Origin: Eucalyptus grandis
Taxonomy: Eukaryota > Streptophyta > Magnoliopsida > Myrtales > Myrtaceae
Reading direction: 5' to 3'
Assembly: GCF_016545825.1 (NCBI RefSeq)
Contig: NC_052615.1
Coordinates: forward strand, 21,010,520-21,074,519
DNA length: 64,000 bases
This document shows, piece after piece, positions 34,434 through 45,399 of this stretch (its first letter is position 1; the number at the start of each line of letters is the position of its first letter). Under the pieces are notes generated by a model, which saw nothing but the letters and a program-made list of their open reading frames with translations, was not told the origin of the DNA and ran no database searches. The translations under genes and the position numbers were made by a program.

Positions 34434-35184
34434 GGGTGCGTTTGATTACGCTTCTATTCCCATAAACAATTTCCTATTAGAAATGATTATTTTGTATTCT
34501 GTTTCCAATAATAATTTTAAGCATTTTAAGCCATTTGGTAACTATTGAAAATTTCAATTCCTAGAATAGAATTGAGTTTGGTACTCGTGCTCAAAATTTC
34601 TATCTAAATCATTTTCTTTTTAATTTTTAAATAATTTTATTACTTTTTCCTTTTTCTTTTTTCTTTTTTCTCCTATTCTTCTTCTTCAAGTGGCTGCCCG
34701 CCGGCCTTGGGATGACCTGCAACCGGCCAGACGAGGGCCGGCGACCTCACCCAAGCGTTGTCGACCGAGCCTCACTAGCAGCTGGGCGAGCCTCGCTAGG
34801 GCTGGGCAAGCCTCGCCGGACCTCACTCTAACCTAGCGAGCCTCTAGCGAGCTCACCAAACCACTTGCTGGCAACTAGCAGCGGTGGGTAGTGGACAACA
34901 GTGGATGGCAACTGCGGCAATGGTAGCAGATGAAGAAGAAAAAAGAAGGAAGAATAACAAGAAAAAAAAAAGAGAAAATAGGTGCTTGATTGTAGAATTA
35001 TTCTTGGGAACAAGAATCAATTTTTTTTTTTCCGGTTTTGTTCCAAATCTACCTCTAGGAACAAAAAATAGAAATTTATTCCTGAGAACAAAAATTTTAC
35101 CAAACGCATTTCCAGCCTCCAAATCTACTTCCGAAAACAAAATAATAGAAACAAAGACTATTTGGCAAGTTGCCAAACAGCCCC
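34434..35184. mobile_element. PIF/Harbinger-like MITE with TAA target duplication
   Basis: Begins GGGTGCGTTTGATTACG and ends, as reverse complement, GGGGCTGTTTGGCAACT. TAA is duplicated on both sides (34431-34433, 35185-35187), the usual TWA-type target. A GC-rich core (about 34690-34900) sits between AT-rich arms, and the structure matches 4740-5533. It separates the NB-ARC and LRR parts of the TNL pseudogene. Confidence 0.85.
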
Positions 35185-35439
35185 TAAATTACCAACAAAG
35201 ATTTCCCCAATTTGACTTGAGGTATTTTGGCCGTTTAAACCTCTCAATCTAATAATGACTTTAGGATGATTTTTGCGTTAATCAATATCCGGTGCTTCAA
35301 CATTGTTCATCTGCAAATGAAAGCAACAAATGAGTGGCATTTAGTATTCTATTTCAAAGGAAAAGCATTAAAATGGCAAAAAGAAGAAAGGAAAAAAGCA
35401 TCCTGACGCACCGTAGAGGAATTTCAACTGGAGAAACTA

Positions 35440-36545
35440 TCAGATCTCTCGAGAATACCTCTTTTGTTCTTAGTGCATCACCTCCTTTGTTCTTATTGCA
35501 TCAAGAATCTCCTTGCAAATCCTTATCCTACTCATCTCTCTGGAATTTGTTTGATTTTCTTGATTAACAATTTCCCTTCCAAGATCTGAATTGATTGTGC
35601 ATCCAAAACTTATTATTCTCCACAATCTTTACCAAAGACTTGCTGCTGAGGACAGCAACTTCATTATGCGGAAGAATCCCCAACTCCCCACACATAAATT
35701 GCACTCGTCTTATCCTCACTTACAAAAAAGAAGCAATATCGAGAAAAATTTGTCGCTAGACGTCAGTGAAGGCATCATAGCTATTCTTTTAACTTTTGAA
35801 AAGGATCTTCTGGAGGTACTTTTTCTAACTTTTTCAATGTCTCATTCCATAGTTCTTTCATTCCGTGGCGGGAGAGGAATGAACCCATTACTTCTAGAGT
35901 CAAAGGAAGTCTCCCAACAACAAACACAATTGTTCTTCAAAAACCCTCATAGTCATACAAAGCAAAGTCTGTTAAATGCATGTCTACTAAAATATTCAAA
36001 CGCGTGATCATCACTCATCACCTCCATTTCATAATCTGAAATTCTGCAGATCATCCTTGTTTATGGTTTCCGACCAAAAAAAAAAAAAAATCATTGTTTA
36101 TGGTTGTAATCAATATTCTACTTCCCGAATACAAAGTACCTTTCCAACCAACTTCTCCACATGTTTGCTGTCATCAACATCATCAAGTATAACAAGTACT
36201 TTGTTATTTGAAAGTGCTTTGCCAATCCTCTTCATTCCATCTTCAATTTCGTCAATGCTCCTTGTTCCTCCATGAACAGCCAACGGTTCAACTACGCCAT
36301 TATTTCTTGATGACCTCACTTGAAAATCTTTAAGGAAACAACACTTCGCAAAATGAGAAGGGAGAGGGTTGAAGATGACCCCAGCGACAGTATTATTACA
36401 GATACCCCCAATGCCATAAATTTGAATGAACCGCACATCACCAAAGTCGATATCTAACAATTTCCTTACTATACAACTCGATAGTCAATTCCAATTAAAT
36501 GTTTCAGGCTCTGGTCTATGTTCTGTCTTCAGCTTTTTCACGACC
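35440..36545 (-). pseudogene. TNL pseudogene: NB-ARC domain
   Basis: 36110-36460 reads DVRFIQIYGIGGICNNTVAG, VEPLAVHGGTRSIDEIEDGM and KALSNNKVLVILDDVDDSKH. The P-loop GIGGIGKTT has become GIGGICNNT, losing the catalytic Lys-Thr. Kinase-2 LVILDDVDD is kept. Downstream on the minus strand (35440-36050) come ARC pieces: DYEMEVMSDDHAFEYFSRHA, PLTLEVMGSFLSRHGMKELW, NETLKKLEKVPPEDPFQKLK, and LVKIVENNKFWMH, with frameshifts and stops. This is the nucleotide switch of a TIR-NB-LRR receptor, now dead. Confidence 0.9.
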
Positions 36546-37459
36546 ACCTCAGCCACCAATTTGATCAGTTTGCCATGTCTACCACAATGGAAAAGCATTT
36601 TAGTGAGAAAAATGCAAAATTACGATTACCAGCTAGAAATGATGTTATTCAAACACCAGATAAACTGCACAATAATCAGATAAAAATGGGAGCTTAACGA
36701 TCTAAAAGTGATCTTCTAGGAGTCCATTTGGAACATTAACATCACTCCAAGTCCAAAGCACACCTTTTATGCACTTGGCAGAACGTGCGCCATGTCATGA
36801 CAAAAACTTGCCATGATTCCAAAATGAGAAGCAATCTTGGGTTTAAGCTAATAACATTTGTGCAAAATAGATGTATAATTATCCATGCATTTAGAATTGA
36901 CATTTTATGATTTATGTTTGAGCAACGACTATTGAAGTTGAACATGGTGTAACCTGTTGAAAGATTAAACTATTAGATAGGAATGTGCATGGCATTTCAA
37001 TATCCTATTCTTCTGCCTCCAACCGCCCACAATCAAATATTAGTTTAGCTAGCTACTAATATTCCCATTATATAAAATCACTTTGTTAAGCATTTTCACA
37101 TTCTTTTTTTTTTCTTTTGACAAACGTAGCGTAGGTTCATCATTTCGTATTTACTATAACAAAAGTTCCACTTCCAATTATATTGGAATTTTTTACCCAA
37201 AAAAATTTATACTGCAATCATTACATTTATGATTAGGTGTTAATGAAATTAAGAAAACAAGCATCTTGACAGCAGCTAGCTTACATTTAGAGTGCCATAT
37301 CCAAGTAGTTATTGTCATTTGTGAAGGTATCGGTATTGTGTGCTTCGAGGTTATTTAAGTTTTGTGTTACTCTTTTGTCGTTATTTTAGTTGAATCGATA
37401 AAAGGACTTTCTCGTCCAGCAGTGGTGATATTTAAAGGAGTTGGTAATTTACGCAAAAA
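36546..37459. other. Intron-like AT-rich sequence of the TNL relic
   Basis: No gene supported. AT-rich, with a poly-T/poly-A rich stretch at 37100-37220. It lies between the NB-ARC and TIR parts of the pseudogene. Confidence 0.4.
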
Positions 37460-37656
37460 CACAATATCTCTCACTCTATCAAACTGGCCACCAAATTAAT
37501 CCAATTCTGGCTTAACCTCCAAAATAGATAGATAATCAAATGAACAAATGATTCCGAGATTAAAATAACAGAAATAGCAATTTCAGAGGAGGAAATAAAA
37601 GAATTCACACACCTCTCGGTCCTATAGTAACAGAAACAACATCAGCTAATTTATCA
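37460..37656. repeat. Direct repeat, copy 1 (about 190 bp)
   Basis: Matches 38450-38646 with scattered substitutions (phrases AAATAGATAGATAATCA, GAATTCACACACCTCT, ACATCAGCTAATTTATC). Copies are about 1 kb apart in the same orientation and flank a solo LTR candidate. Confidence 0.85.
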
Positions 37657-37664
37657 CTCCGAGA

Positions 37665-38260
37665 TGTGGTAAAATATATCTCGAGTTTAAGTCCAATGTG
37701 AAATTCTGAATATTCCGAATTAGATATGTTATGGACGTTCGAAATTGAGCAAAGAAGATCCAAAGATCAATTTCCCAAAGTTTGAATTTGCATTGGAGAA
37801 TTTGGCCACTAAAATAGGAAAGTCCAACTTTGATTAGGACGTGGATTTTGTTTAAAATATACAAAGATATGTTTTGGATAAAATCGTTTGGTTAGGAAAT
37901 GGAATCCTATGAGAAGTTGGCAAAAGAATAAGGATCTCACTTGCGATGGATTTAATTGGCTGTTTGTAGCCAATTAAATCAGTAAAAATCTGCGTGTAAT
38001 TCCTTCATGAGATTGAGAAATTGTTTCTTTGGGGCTAAACATTGCGTGCGTTATTGGGTGTAATTGGGGCTTGGAAAATACTGAGAGAGTGTTTGAGTAA
38101 CTTGAGTAATCTCTTTGTATCGCTTGATTTATAGTGAAATTCACTGCTCTCCTCTCCCGTGGAGTAGGTCTTTACGATCGAATCATGTAAATTCGGTGTT
38201 TAATTTATTTTCTTCTTTTTGTCTATATAATTGTTCGATCGCTTGTCCTATCGCAACAAG
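37665..38260 (+). mobile_element. Candidate solo copia LTR
   Basis: Starts TGTGGTAAAATATATCTCG just after direct repeat copy 1. Near its right end it has the sequence GTGGAGTAGGTCTTTACGAT and then AATCATGTAAATTCGG, a phrase typical of the R/U5 part of Ale/Retrofit-type copia LTRs. No internal region or second LTR follows. I could not confirm a target duplication. Confidence 0.5.
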
Positions 38261-38449
38261 ATGGAAGAGCTTATCTGCATTCCCTGCCAAAATACATCTT
38301 CGATCTGGCTTTTACCACAAAGTTTCCAATGTTCTGACCGTTTCTCCATAGATTCAATACTCTCCTATTTCAAACTAGACCAGCAAAATCCACTATGTCG
38401 CACAAACTAGACCAGCAAACTCCCCTATAACTAATAAGCAAAAACACTA

Positions 38450-38646
38450 TCTCTCACTCTGTCAAACCGGCCGCCAAATTAATTTAATTCCAGCTCAACC
38501 CCGCAAAATAGATAGATAATCACATGAACAAATGATTTCAAGATTAAAATGATAGAAACAGCAATTTCAGAAGAAGAAATAAAAGAATTCACACACCTCT
38601 TGTTCCTATAGTAACAGAAACAGCATCAGCTAATTTATCGATCCCC
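38450..38646. repeat. Direct repeat, copy 2 (about 190 bp)
   Basis: Partner of 37460-37656. Sequence between 38647 and 39520 has no gene that I can support. Confidence 0.85.
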
Positions 38647-39522
38647 TCTTATTTCCACTCAGATTATGAACAGTGAACAGCGCTCAATTCTTCCATCTCA
38701 ATCCAAAGAGTATGATTCGTATAAAAAGACACGAACATATTGAGGGAAAACAAAAGAAAAGGGGGAACTTACCAGAAAGATCTGCCTCTGAGGGAGGATT
38801 GAAGGAGCTGTGAAGGAGCCGGACACACTCAGGTGTGGCTCTTCCTGGGATTCTTCTCATTAATGGCAATAAACAATTACAACTTTTGCAACAAGTCATA
38901 TTGAGATAGACATACTAAATCCTTGAACAGATCTAATCGTTGCACTCTCTCTTCCGATGAAAATGTTCCTGTCAAAAAGCCCCTCTCAGCAACGTTAGCC
39001 AGGTATGAAGATGGCTTCTTTTTCCATGCGTGCGTGATCAGATTCTAGTTTTAGAAAAGACGAAAAAAGCTAATAAAAAACACGGAGATATTCTCTTCCA
39101 GTGATCCAGCACATTGCAGTATATTTCAAGATATGTTGATGCAAATTGCAACTGTTTTCCCATTTTCTCCTCTTGCTTTGCGGTCGTCGGAACGAGCAGA
39201 CCTTTCGACTAGTTATGGTAGGGAAGAAGTACCAGACTTAATTAGAAAATCATTTAGAGCAACTTCAAACAACTAATTAAGCTGACTGGACTCTCTACAA
39301 CAGAGCCGACTTGTCCAATCCAAGCACAAGACATCCGTCAATCGTGTCACATTTGAATCCAAAAACGACATGCTAAATAAACACGTTACACAGCATAATG
39401 TACGAAACATGCTTCTTAACTCCAAAAGAAATCCTCGCGAGTCTTAGCAAAATTTATGCAAATTATAAACAATAAAGGATGACACTTTTTTGATCGGCAA
39501 GGGAAATCCTGTTGTAATTGAG

Positions 39523-40196
39523 TCAATATTCAGTAGATGGGGACAGGGGATCATGTGCTCGGGGATTGTCCAACAACCTCGAAACCTCCTTCACCACCTC
39601 TTTGACAAGTACCGCTTCATGCCTGCCAATTGCCACCCAAATAAAATTGAAATACGCTCTAGGAGGTATAAGTAGTTCTGTCCAGTTAAGGTTTTGGGGA
39701 GAATGAAGAAAGTAAACGTACCCATTGGCGGCAATATTCTCTAACACCCATCCTTTGGAGCACCCAATCTCCCTAAGAACTCGCTCCCACCGCTCATAAG
39801 TAATTTCATCGACCAGCTCCTTATGTCTAAGCATGTACTTTCCAAACGAATGTGATACGTCTTGCACATGCGACGTTCCACCTTATAAAAGATGGGCAAT
39901 ATCATTTGCCCTTTCGTCCTCTTGCATTCGGCCATTTGAGCCAAGTCCTCGAGACACCATGGGGAGGATGCATAATTGCTTGAGAGAATTGGAATGGATA
40001 TTTTGCAATGGTTGATAGCATTACGTATCTCATGAACACAATCTTTACCTATGAGGGACGGATCGTCATCATTAAAAACTTGGATTCCTTCTGCCACAAG
40101 ACTAGTGTAGAGGAAAGCAGCAAGGTTATATCGAGTATCAGCACCACGGAAGCTCAAGAAGACTTGGCATTTACTTTCTCTTCTTTTCCTCTCCAA
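39523..40196 (-). pseudogene. TNL pseudogene: TIR domain exon
   Basis: Starts with ATG at 40196 and reads MERKRRESKCQVFLSFRGAD, TRYNLAAFLYTSLVAEGIQV, FNDDDPSLIGKDCVHEIRNA, INHCKISIPILSSNYASSPW, CLEDLAQMAECKRTKGQ. A 1-nt loss after FYKVERR shifts the frame to DVSHSFGKYMLRHKELVDEI, then ERVLREIGCSKGWVLENIAA. After a roughly 100-nt GT-AG intron it reads HEAVLVKEVVKEVSRLLDNP and stops. The TIR is almost complete (betaA FLSFRG, alphaC region SSPWCLEDLAQM). It is the first exon of the TNL relic that continues leftwards. Confidence 0.9.
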
Positions 40197-41549
40197 AAAA
40201 TAATGAATCGCTGCAAGTGATGATGACTACGAATCAGGAGTAATTTTAAAAAGCAAAGAAACCAGTCAAGGGTGGGGCTTCTCTATATTCAGGCATTCAA
40301 ACGGTACTGGAATATACCTGATTCTATGAACAAGGAACACCGTTCGATCCAGCTCATCTCTACTTCACTCGAAACTTTTGCGACAACCATTTTCACCAGC
40401 TTCCTTTCTCTTTTCTGTCACTTGTCGTTTTCGTTTTTAATTTTCCTTCACCGCACCATCATCAGCTGAGAAAGAGATGTTTTGCTAGCCAGCACCACCC
40501 AACCCATGGAAACCTAACAGTTGTAATCACAGTGGCGTTCTTGTCGCTCCGATCCGACAAGCTCCGTGAACGCCCAGATTCCCAAGTCGGTTAAGGGAAT
40601 CGAAGGAGAGGCTGTGGCGCGAGCTGGAGGCTTCTAAAATCTAGGTTTCCAGGAAGAGGAGAAAGGCGAGCGAAGAAGGGGCTGCGACCGCCGTGGGACA
40701 AACTCTACGCTCTCATGAAATATATACTAGGCGGCCACGCCACTGTTATACCCCCGGCTACCTACCTCATACCTTCTCCAGCGTCAATATTAATTAGGTG
40801 GAGGAAATATTGATGTTGACGTAGATTTCTCCTCTCTACAAAAATTAAGCAGAGGAATATTAATGTTGACGTAGATTATATTGATGTAGAAATTGAGTTG
40901 AGGAAATATTGACAAATTAGTCGGACCCCACCAGAGATCCTCCTCTCCCACAATTAATTTGAATGGAAGCATGGGACTTTTTCTGTCTGTACTTTTTCAT
41001 CCAACTCTCGCCCGTTGCACTGCCCTTGCTCTTTCACCGACGGACAACGGAGCTTGTCGTCTGACAAACCATGCCGCCATCGCCGCTCTGCTTCTGCATC
41101 TGCCTCATCGCCCTCCGCTACATCTGAGCTATAGCCAATATTTTCTCGTTCGCTCTGCCCCTTCATCCCACTACTCCTTCTCCGACATCCGACGGACGAC
41201 AGAGCCTAGCGAATCGAAGGAGAGGCTATGGCGCGAGCTGGAGGCATCTAAGGCTTAGGGTTCGAGGCAGAGGAGAAGGCGACCGAAGAAAGTGGCTGCA
41301 TCACGTCATCCCCCAAGATACCTCCTTAATATTGACCAGGATATTGACTGAAGGTAAAAGTTTTTCACAAAAAAACTTGGGAATCTGAGATTTATAAATA
41401 AGTCCCCCACCCCCACGCCCCCACACTTCAAAAAAAAAAAAAAAAAAAGAGTTGGGTTCAGTCATTCAAGAGAATTGTTCACAAATGTTTTGTAGCCGAC
41501 AGAAAATTTTGTGGCAAAATTCGTTAAGTTCTTTTTTGAGTTTAAGAGA
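40197..41549. other. Resistance-gene debris and unassigned sequence
   Basis: 40360-40640 repeats phrases found at 26510-26700 and 42840-42980 (AACGCCCAGATTCCCAAGTCGG and the region before the P-loop). 40790-40925 has repeated AGGAAATATTGA/GATGTTGACGTAGA phrases. 40970-41290 is a GC-richer open stretch without a recognised product. No intact gene. Confidence 0.5.
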
Positions 41550-41968
41550 ATTTACAAACCTTTGCGACCACGAGTTGCACCAGCTTTCCTTCGTTCCTGT
41601 GCACATGCGTGCGTAAATCCAAAGTTAGGTGCACAGGAGTTGGGATTCAGATTCATAAATTCATAAATAGATATGGACATTATCATACATGTGTACATAC
41701 ATACCCATTTCTCAAGTGAAATCACCTTCTAATCTTCCTTCAAGGCCACAGCCTTCCACCCTGCACTGCATCTCAAATTCATAGAGAGAGGAAAGACAAA
41801 TTTGCAATGCTTTCCGTGGCAATCCATCATCTCAGCCAGCACGCCAATCACCATTTACGGTGCGCATACCGTGCGGAAATGACGAAATGCCACGGATAGC
41901 ATTGCAAATCATCGTTGAAGCTCAAGCAGACGGGGCTAGTGGTCCAAATGTTGTCCTTCATTTTGTAA
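41550..41968 (-). repeat. Resistance-gene debris, segment copy 2
   Basis: Matches 22905-23062 joined directly to 26081-26420, so this copy lacks the 3.0-kb solo LTR. It gives the pre-insertion sequence around the ATATG target (AGATATGGAC here). Confidence 0.85.
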
Positions 41969-42434
41969 CTTCCCTTCTCTGTATTCTCCGATCGCTTCCC
42001 TGTATTCTCCGATCGAAGTATGCTTTCCTTTCATGCTTCCCTTCTCTGTATTCTCCGATCGCTTCCCTGTATTCTCCGATCGAAGTATGCTTTCCTTTCA
42101 TGCTTCCCTTCTCTGTACTCTCCGATCGCTTCCCTGTATTCTCCGATCGAAGTATGCTTTCCTTTCATGCTTCCCTTCTCTGTATTCTCCGATCGCTTCC
42201 CTGTATTCTCCGATCGAAGTATGCTTTCCTTTCATGCTTCCCTTCTCTGTATTCTCCGATCGCTTCCCTGTATTCTCCGATCGAAGTATGCTTTCCTTTC
42301 ATGCTTCCCTTCTGTATTCTCCGATCGCTTCCCTGTATTCTCCGATCGAAGTATGCTTTCCTTTCATGCTTCCTTCTCTGTATTCTCCGATCGCTTCCCT
42401 GTATTCTCCGATCGAAGTATGCTTTCCTTTCATG
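41969..42434. repeat. 67-bp minisatellite, about seven units
   Basis: Tandem array of a 67-bp unit that begins CTTCCCTTCTCTGTATTCTC and ends GCTTTCCTTTCATG. Each unit itself contains the phrase CTGTATTCTCCGATCG twice. Units 3, 6 and 7 show small changes; units 6 and 7 are shorter by 1-2 bases. The paralogue at 26403-26462 has a single unit. Because 67 is not a multiple of 3 and the unit lacks stops, all three forward frames stay open across the array. Confidence 0.95.
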
Positions 42435-42485
42435 CTTTCTCGTCGAGGACCTAGCGGATCGAAGAGCTCGAATGACGTAGAGAAA

Positions 42486-42581
42486 GTTATGCTTGAAAGA
42501 AGTGCATATTACAATTACAATTTCTTAGGCACCTAAAGTTATGCTTAAAAGAAGTGCATATTACAATTTCTTAGGCACCTA
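42486..42581. repeat. Short tandem duplication
   Basis: Two copies of a block of about 45-50 bp: AAAGTTATGCTTGAAAGAAG ... TTCTTAGGCACCTA at 42483-42536 and again at 42535-42581, the second lacking a few bases. It lies in an insertion relative to segment copy 1. Confidence 0.8.
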
Positions 42582-42789
42582 TTTATAAAAAAGTTGCCAT
42601 CTAGAAAATAACCAAATTACTGAAATATTATAACAAAATTAAGGAAAAGATATTGATAAAAGTATCAAAACACAACTAGAAAATCCGCGTTTGAAATTTG
42701 TGACATCTCATAAATGGAAAATAATCTCGAAGATCACGCAATCCTTTTTATTTGTGGGACTATATGCTCCAAACTATCTGCTCTTATGA

Positions 42790-43015
42790 CGCTCCAATGT
42801 TTTCATAAAGACATTTGTATGTTATTCTCCAACAACACCATCCCATGGATACCGATGGTTGTGCGATCCAACAAGCTCGAGTGTGTGATCTGCTCCGTGA
42901 ACGCCCAGATTCCCAAGTCGGTTGAGAGAATCGACAAGCTCAGAGCGAATTGAAGGAGACGCTGTGGCGTCCAGGGCTTGGGTTCCAAACTTCCAGAGAA
43001 AGGAGAAGATCATGT
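42790..43015 (-). pseudogene. NB-ARC start fragment (copy 2)
   Basis: Minus strand reads SELVDSLNRLGNLGVHGADH, TLELVGS, then TTIGIHGMVLLENN. It is paralogous to 26550-26720, but the P-loop is cut after GIHGM by a deletion. It is non-functional. Confidence 0.75.
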
Positions 43016-43090
43016 GGCCCCGATATGGAAGTGAGCGGCCACTAGGGTTTAATTTAAAGAAAGAGGTCCAGTGGAATTTGGGAAATTTGA

Positions 43091-43117
43091 TATTTATTTA
43101 TTTATTTATTTATTTTT
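43091..43117. repeat. (TTTA)n microsatellite (copy 2)
   Basis: Paralogue of the tract at 26961-26989, with fewer units. Confidence 0.88.
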
Positions 43118-43194
43118 GTTGGAGGGGAATTTGATATTCAAAAATAAGATTTTTGGGATTGGGGTTCGATTTGGAAAATTTAAAAATTGAGTTA

Positions 43195-43763
43195 AGCTCC
43201 AACTCTATTGGAAGATATAATGTTGATTTGGGAGAATATTTTCAAGAGATGCTGAAGATTTATTTTGATTGTAATTGATTAGTTGAATCAACTTAGGATT
43301 AGATCTGATCCTCATAGATTAAAGAAATATAATCATCATTCACTTCCATTCACGACTCTTTTCTCGCTTTCATCTTAACTTGTGACATGATATTAGAGCG
43401 AGTGTTTTTTTTATCTGGCTTGCGCACCTTCTGATTGCCCTCCATTTTTTTTTTACCTTCGTTGTTGTGGGAACACTAAACTTGAAAAAAAAAAAGTTAG
43501 TACTCCAGTAGGAATCAGTATCTAAACACTTCCAAAAAAAAAAAAAAAATTTCTTACCATTTTCTTCCTCACTGATATCATGGCTAAGGAGCATTCATCG
43601 ACTTCTAAAGGAAGAAGTCCAGAGGAGTCAACTGTGTAACAAGAACACATCATGGACCAGGAGCCAAGAGTCCAGGCCCAGCCTAACCAGGGACAGCCCA
43701 TCACGGGCTAGACCACTTCGGGGCAATCGATTGCAGGGCAGCATGTTTCAGGGCAATCCATCC
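43195..43763 (+). mobile_element. Copia D start, duplicated copy
   Basis: LTR-like sequence, degenerate primer-binding region (GATATTAGAGCG at about 43387) and Gag start (ATGGCTAAGGAGCATTC at about 43579). It matches 27077-27678 and ends abruptly at 43763, where similarity to the first copy stops. Confidence 0.78.
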
Positions 43764-43876
43764 ACATTTCCTTTGTTTTGTATTGGCTAGAATCCATGCA
43801 CGTGCTAATTTGCAGGTTTAAAATACCTACAACAACAAACTAAATCTTTTCACACTAAATGATATTGGTTATATGA

Positions 43877-43882
<6 letters not shown>

Positions 43883-43918
<36 letters not shown>
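43883..43918. repeat. (AT)n microsatellite
   Basis: AT dinucleotide run of 18 units, 22 bp outside the left arm of the large inverted repeat. Confidence 0.95.
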
Positions 43919-43920
<2 letters not shown>

Positions 43921-43940
43921 TTATTTGCTATACTCTCACC

Positions 43941-44962
43941 GAGAAAATATTGGGACGTCTTATGTAGACAAACGTGGCAAACAAGAAGGCGGTGAGAGCG
44001 CGACACGTGTCCTCGTGGGACCCATAAAGTCAGGCGTCCGCTCCTCGACTCAGCGCTTCTTCCTCTCTCCTCTAACTCGTCTCGGCTGGTGGCTCGGCTC
44101 GGCTGGCAAAAGAAAGGACGTCCTCTCCTCCCGACCTGCACGCTCACGCTCTCTCCCTGTCGAGCATTTATTGCGGAAACTTTTCTTTCCTTCGTTTGAG
44201 AAAGAAAATGGCTGTCCATTCCTCTTTCCCTCTCCATTTCTTTCCTTTTGAATTTTTGAATCTGAAATCCTCTCTCCGCGCTCGTTGTTGCTCCGCCGTG
44301 CACCAAGCGGCCGTTCTCCTGCCATTGCCGACGAACCACATTACGGCCGCCGCTACTCCGGTGCTCACTCACTTCTCTCTCTTCGGGTTCGTTGCTGCTC
44401 CGTCATTCGTTCCGGCATTCCCGGATCGCAGATGCAGCACGCGGAGGAGAAGCAGGCCTCTTGAGCTCCCCTCAACGTCGGCGAGCGTCGCCCGCCAAGC
44501 GAGACCCGCACACACGGAAGGCTCGGAGGCGAGGTTGCTGGAGAAGTGCCGAGCTGCCTCGTCATGTTCGACACTCCTCCGCCTCCCTCTCGCGACGTCC
44601 GCTCTCGCTCTCTCTCTCCCCTCTGCGAAGTCGTGCCTCTTCCAAATAAACGCGACGCCGACGGCCCTCCACCTCCGCCGGTTGACTCCGTCGCCCTCAA
44701 CTTCAACTCCAACGCCGACGCCAACGCAGCCTCCTCCCCGAACCCGACTCGACGCCGACGCCCCTTCGCCGGTTGCCTCCGTCGGTGTCGAGTCCGTCGC
44801 CCCGACGCCAACGCCTCGCCTCCGCCTATGCGCCCGACACCGACGCCGACGCCGACGCCCTTCGCCAAGTCCATGCATCGCAAAAAATGGTAATGCCGAC
44901 CCAACATTACTTATTCAGTTATTTCCTTTTGCTGCTGATGGGGAAATTCTCATCTTGGACGA
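43941..44962 (+). repeat. Left arm of large inverted repeat (1.02 kb)
   Basis: Reverse complement of 52136-53165, matching end to end with scattered substitutions and small indels (well over 90% by eye). The outer end starts GAGAAAATATTGGG and the inner end is CATCTTGGACGA. The arm is GC-rich, with CGACGCC repeats at about 44700-44860. It contains a 269-codon open frame (44196-45005) whose counterpart in the right arm is frameshifted, so I do not call a gene. It carries a G-box (CACGTG, 44004-44009). Confidence 0.93.
44004..44009. promoter_or_regulatory. G-box CACGTG (left arm)
   Basis: Palindromic bZIP/bHLH site within GACACGTGTC, conserved in the right arm at 53097-53102. Confidence 0.5.
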
Positions 44963-45399
44963 AATTTTCTGTGTCATCATTGGCAATGCCTGGCTGAAAC
45001 ACTAGGGTCAAATCCTCGCCTTGGGTGTGGGTTTCGTGAATGGATCAGTCCACTCCAATACCTCCCACCGGTTCCATGTGCCACTTGGGCTCGCCCAAAG
45101 TCAGTCTCATTCTAGCTCGGTGTTTAAGGTTGGGCTTTGCCTTTGATATAATTTATAACTTTGAGCCTTGTGGCTTGGGAATGAGGTTAATCATGGATTG
45201 GTTAGAAGCAGAAGAGATGATGAAACTGAGAAGAGTTTAGTTGAATCTAATCACTATGGTTTTGTGGGTGGAGGTGTTTGCTTTATTCTCTGTCATCACT
45301 CCTGAATATGTTTATTTTCCTCATATTCTTTTGAAATTATTGTACATGAATCCGAAGGTACTTATTGTTAAGTTTTACAGAAGAAACCTTTCTTTGCAG

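Noticed and set aside
41969..42434. CRISPR-like repeat array
   Set aside because: Units are contiguous without unique spacers, and the genome is plant nuclear.
41860..42536. Three long repetitive frames (144-206 codons)
   Set aside because: They are produced by the 67-bp minisatellite with no stops in any frame; the paralogue with one unit shows no gene.
44196..45005. 269-codon frame starting MAVHSSFPLHFF
   Set aside because: It is inside the inverted-repeat arm, low-complexity (Thr-Pro-Ser repeats), and frameshifted in the other arm. It could still be a captured 5' exon, but I cannot support a product.
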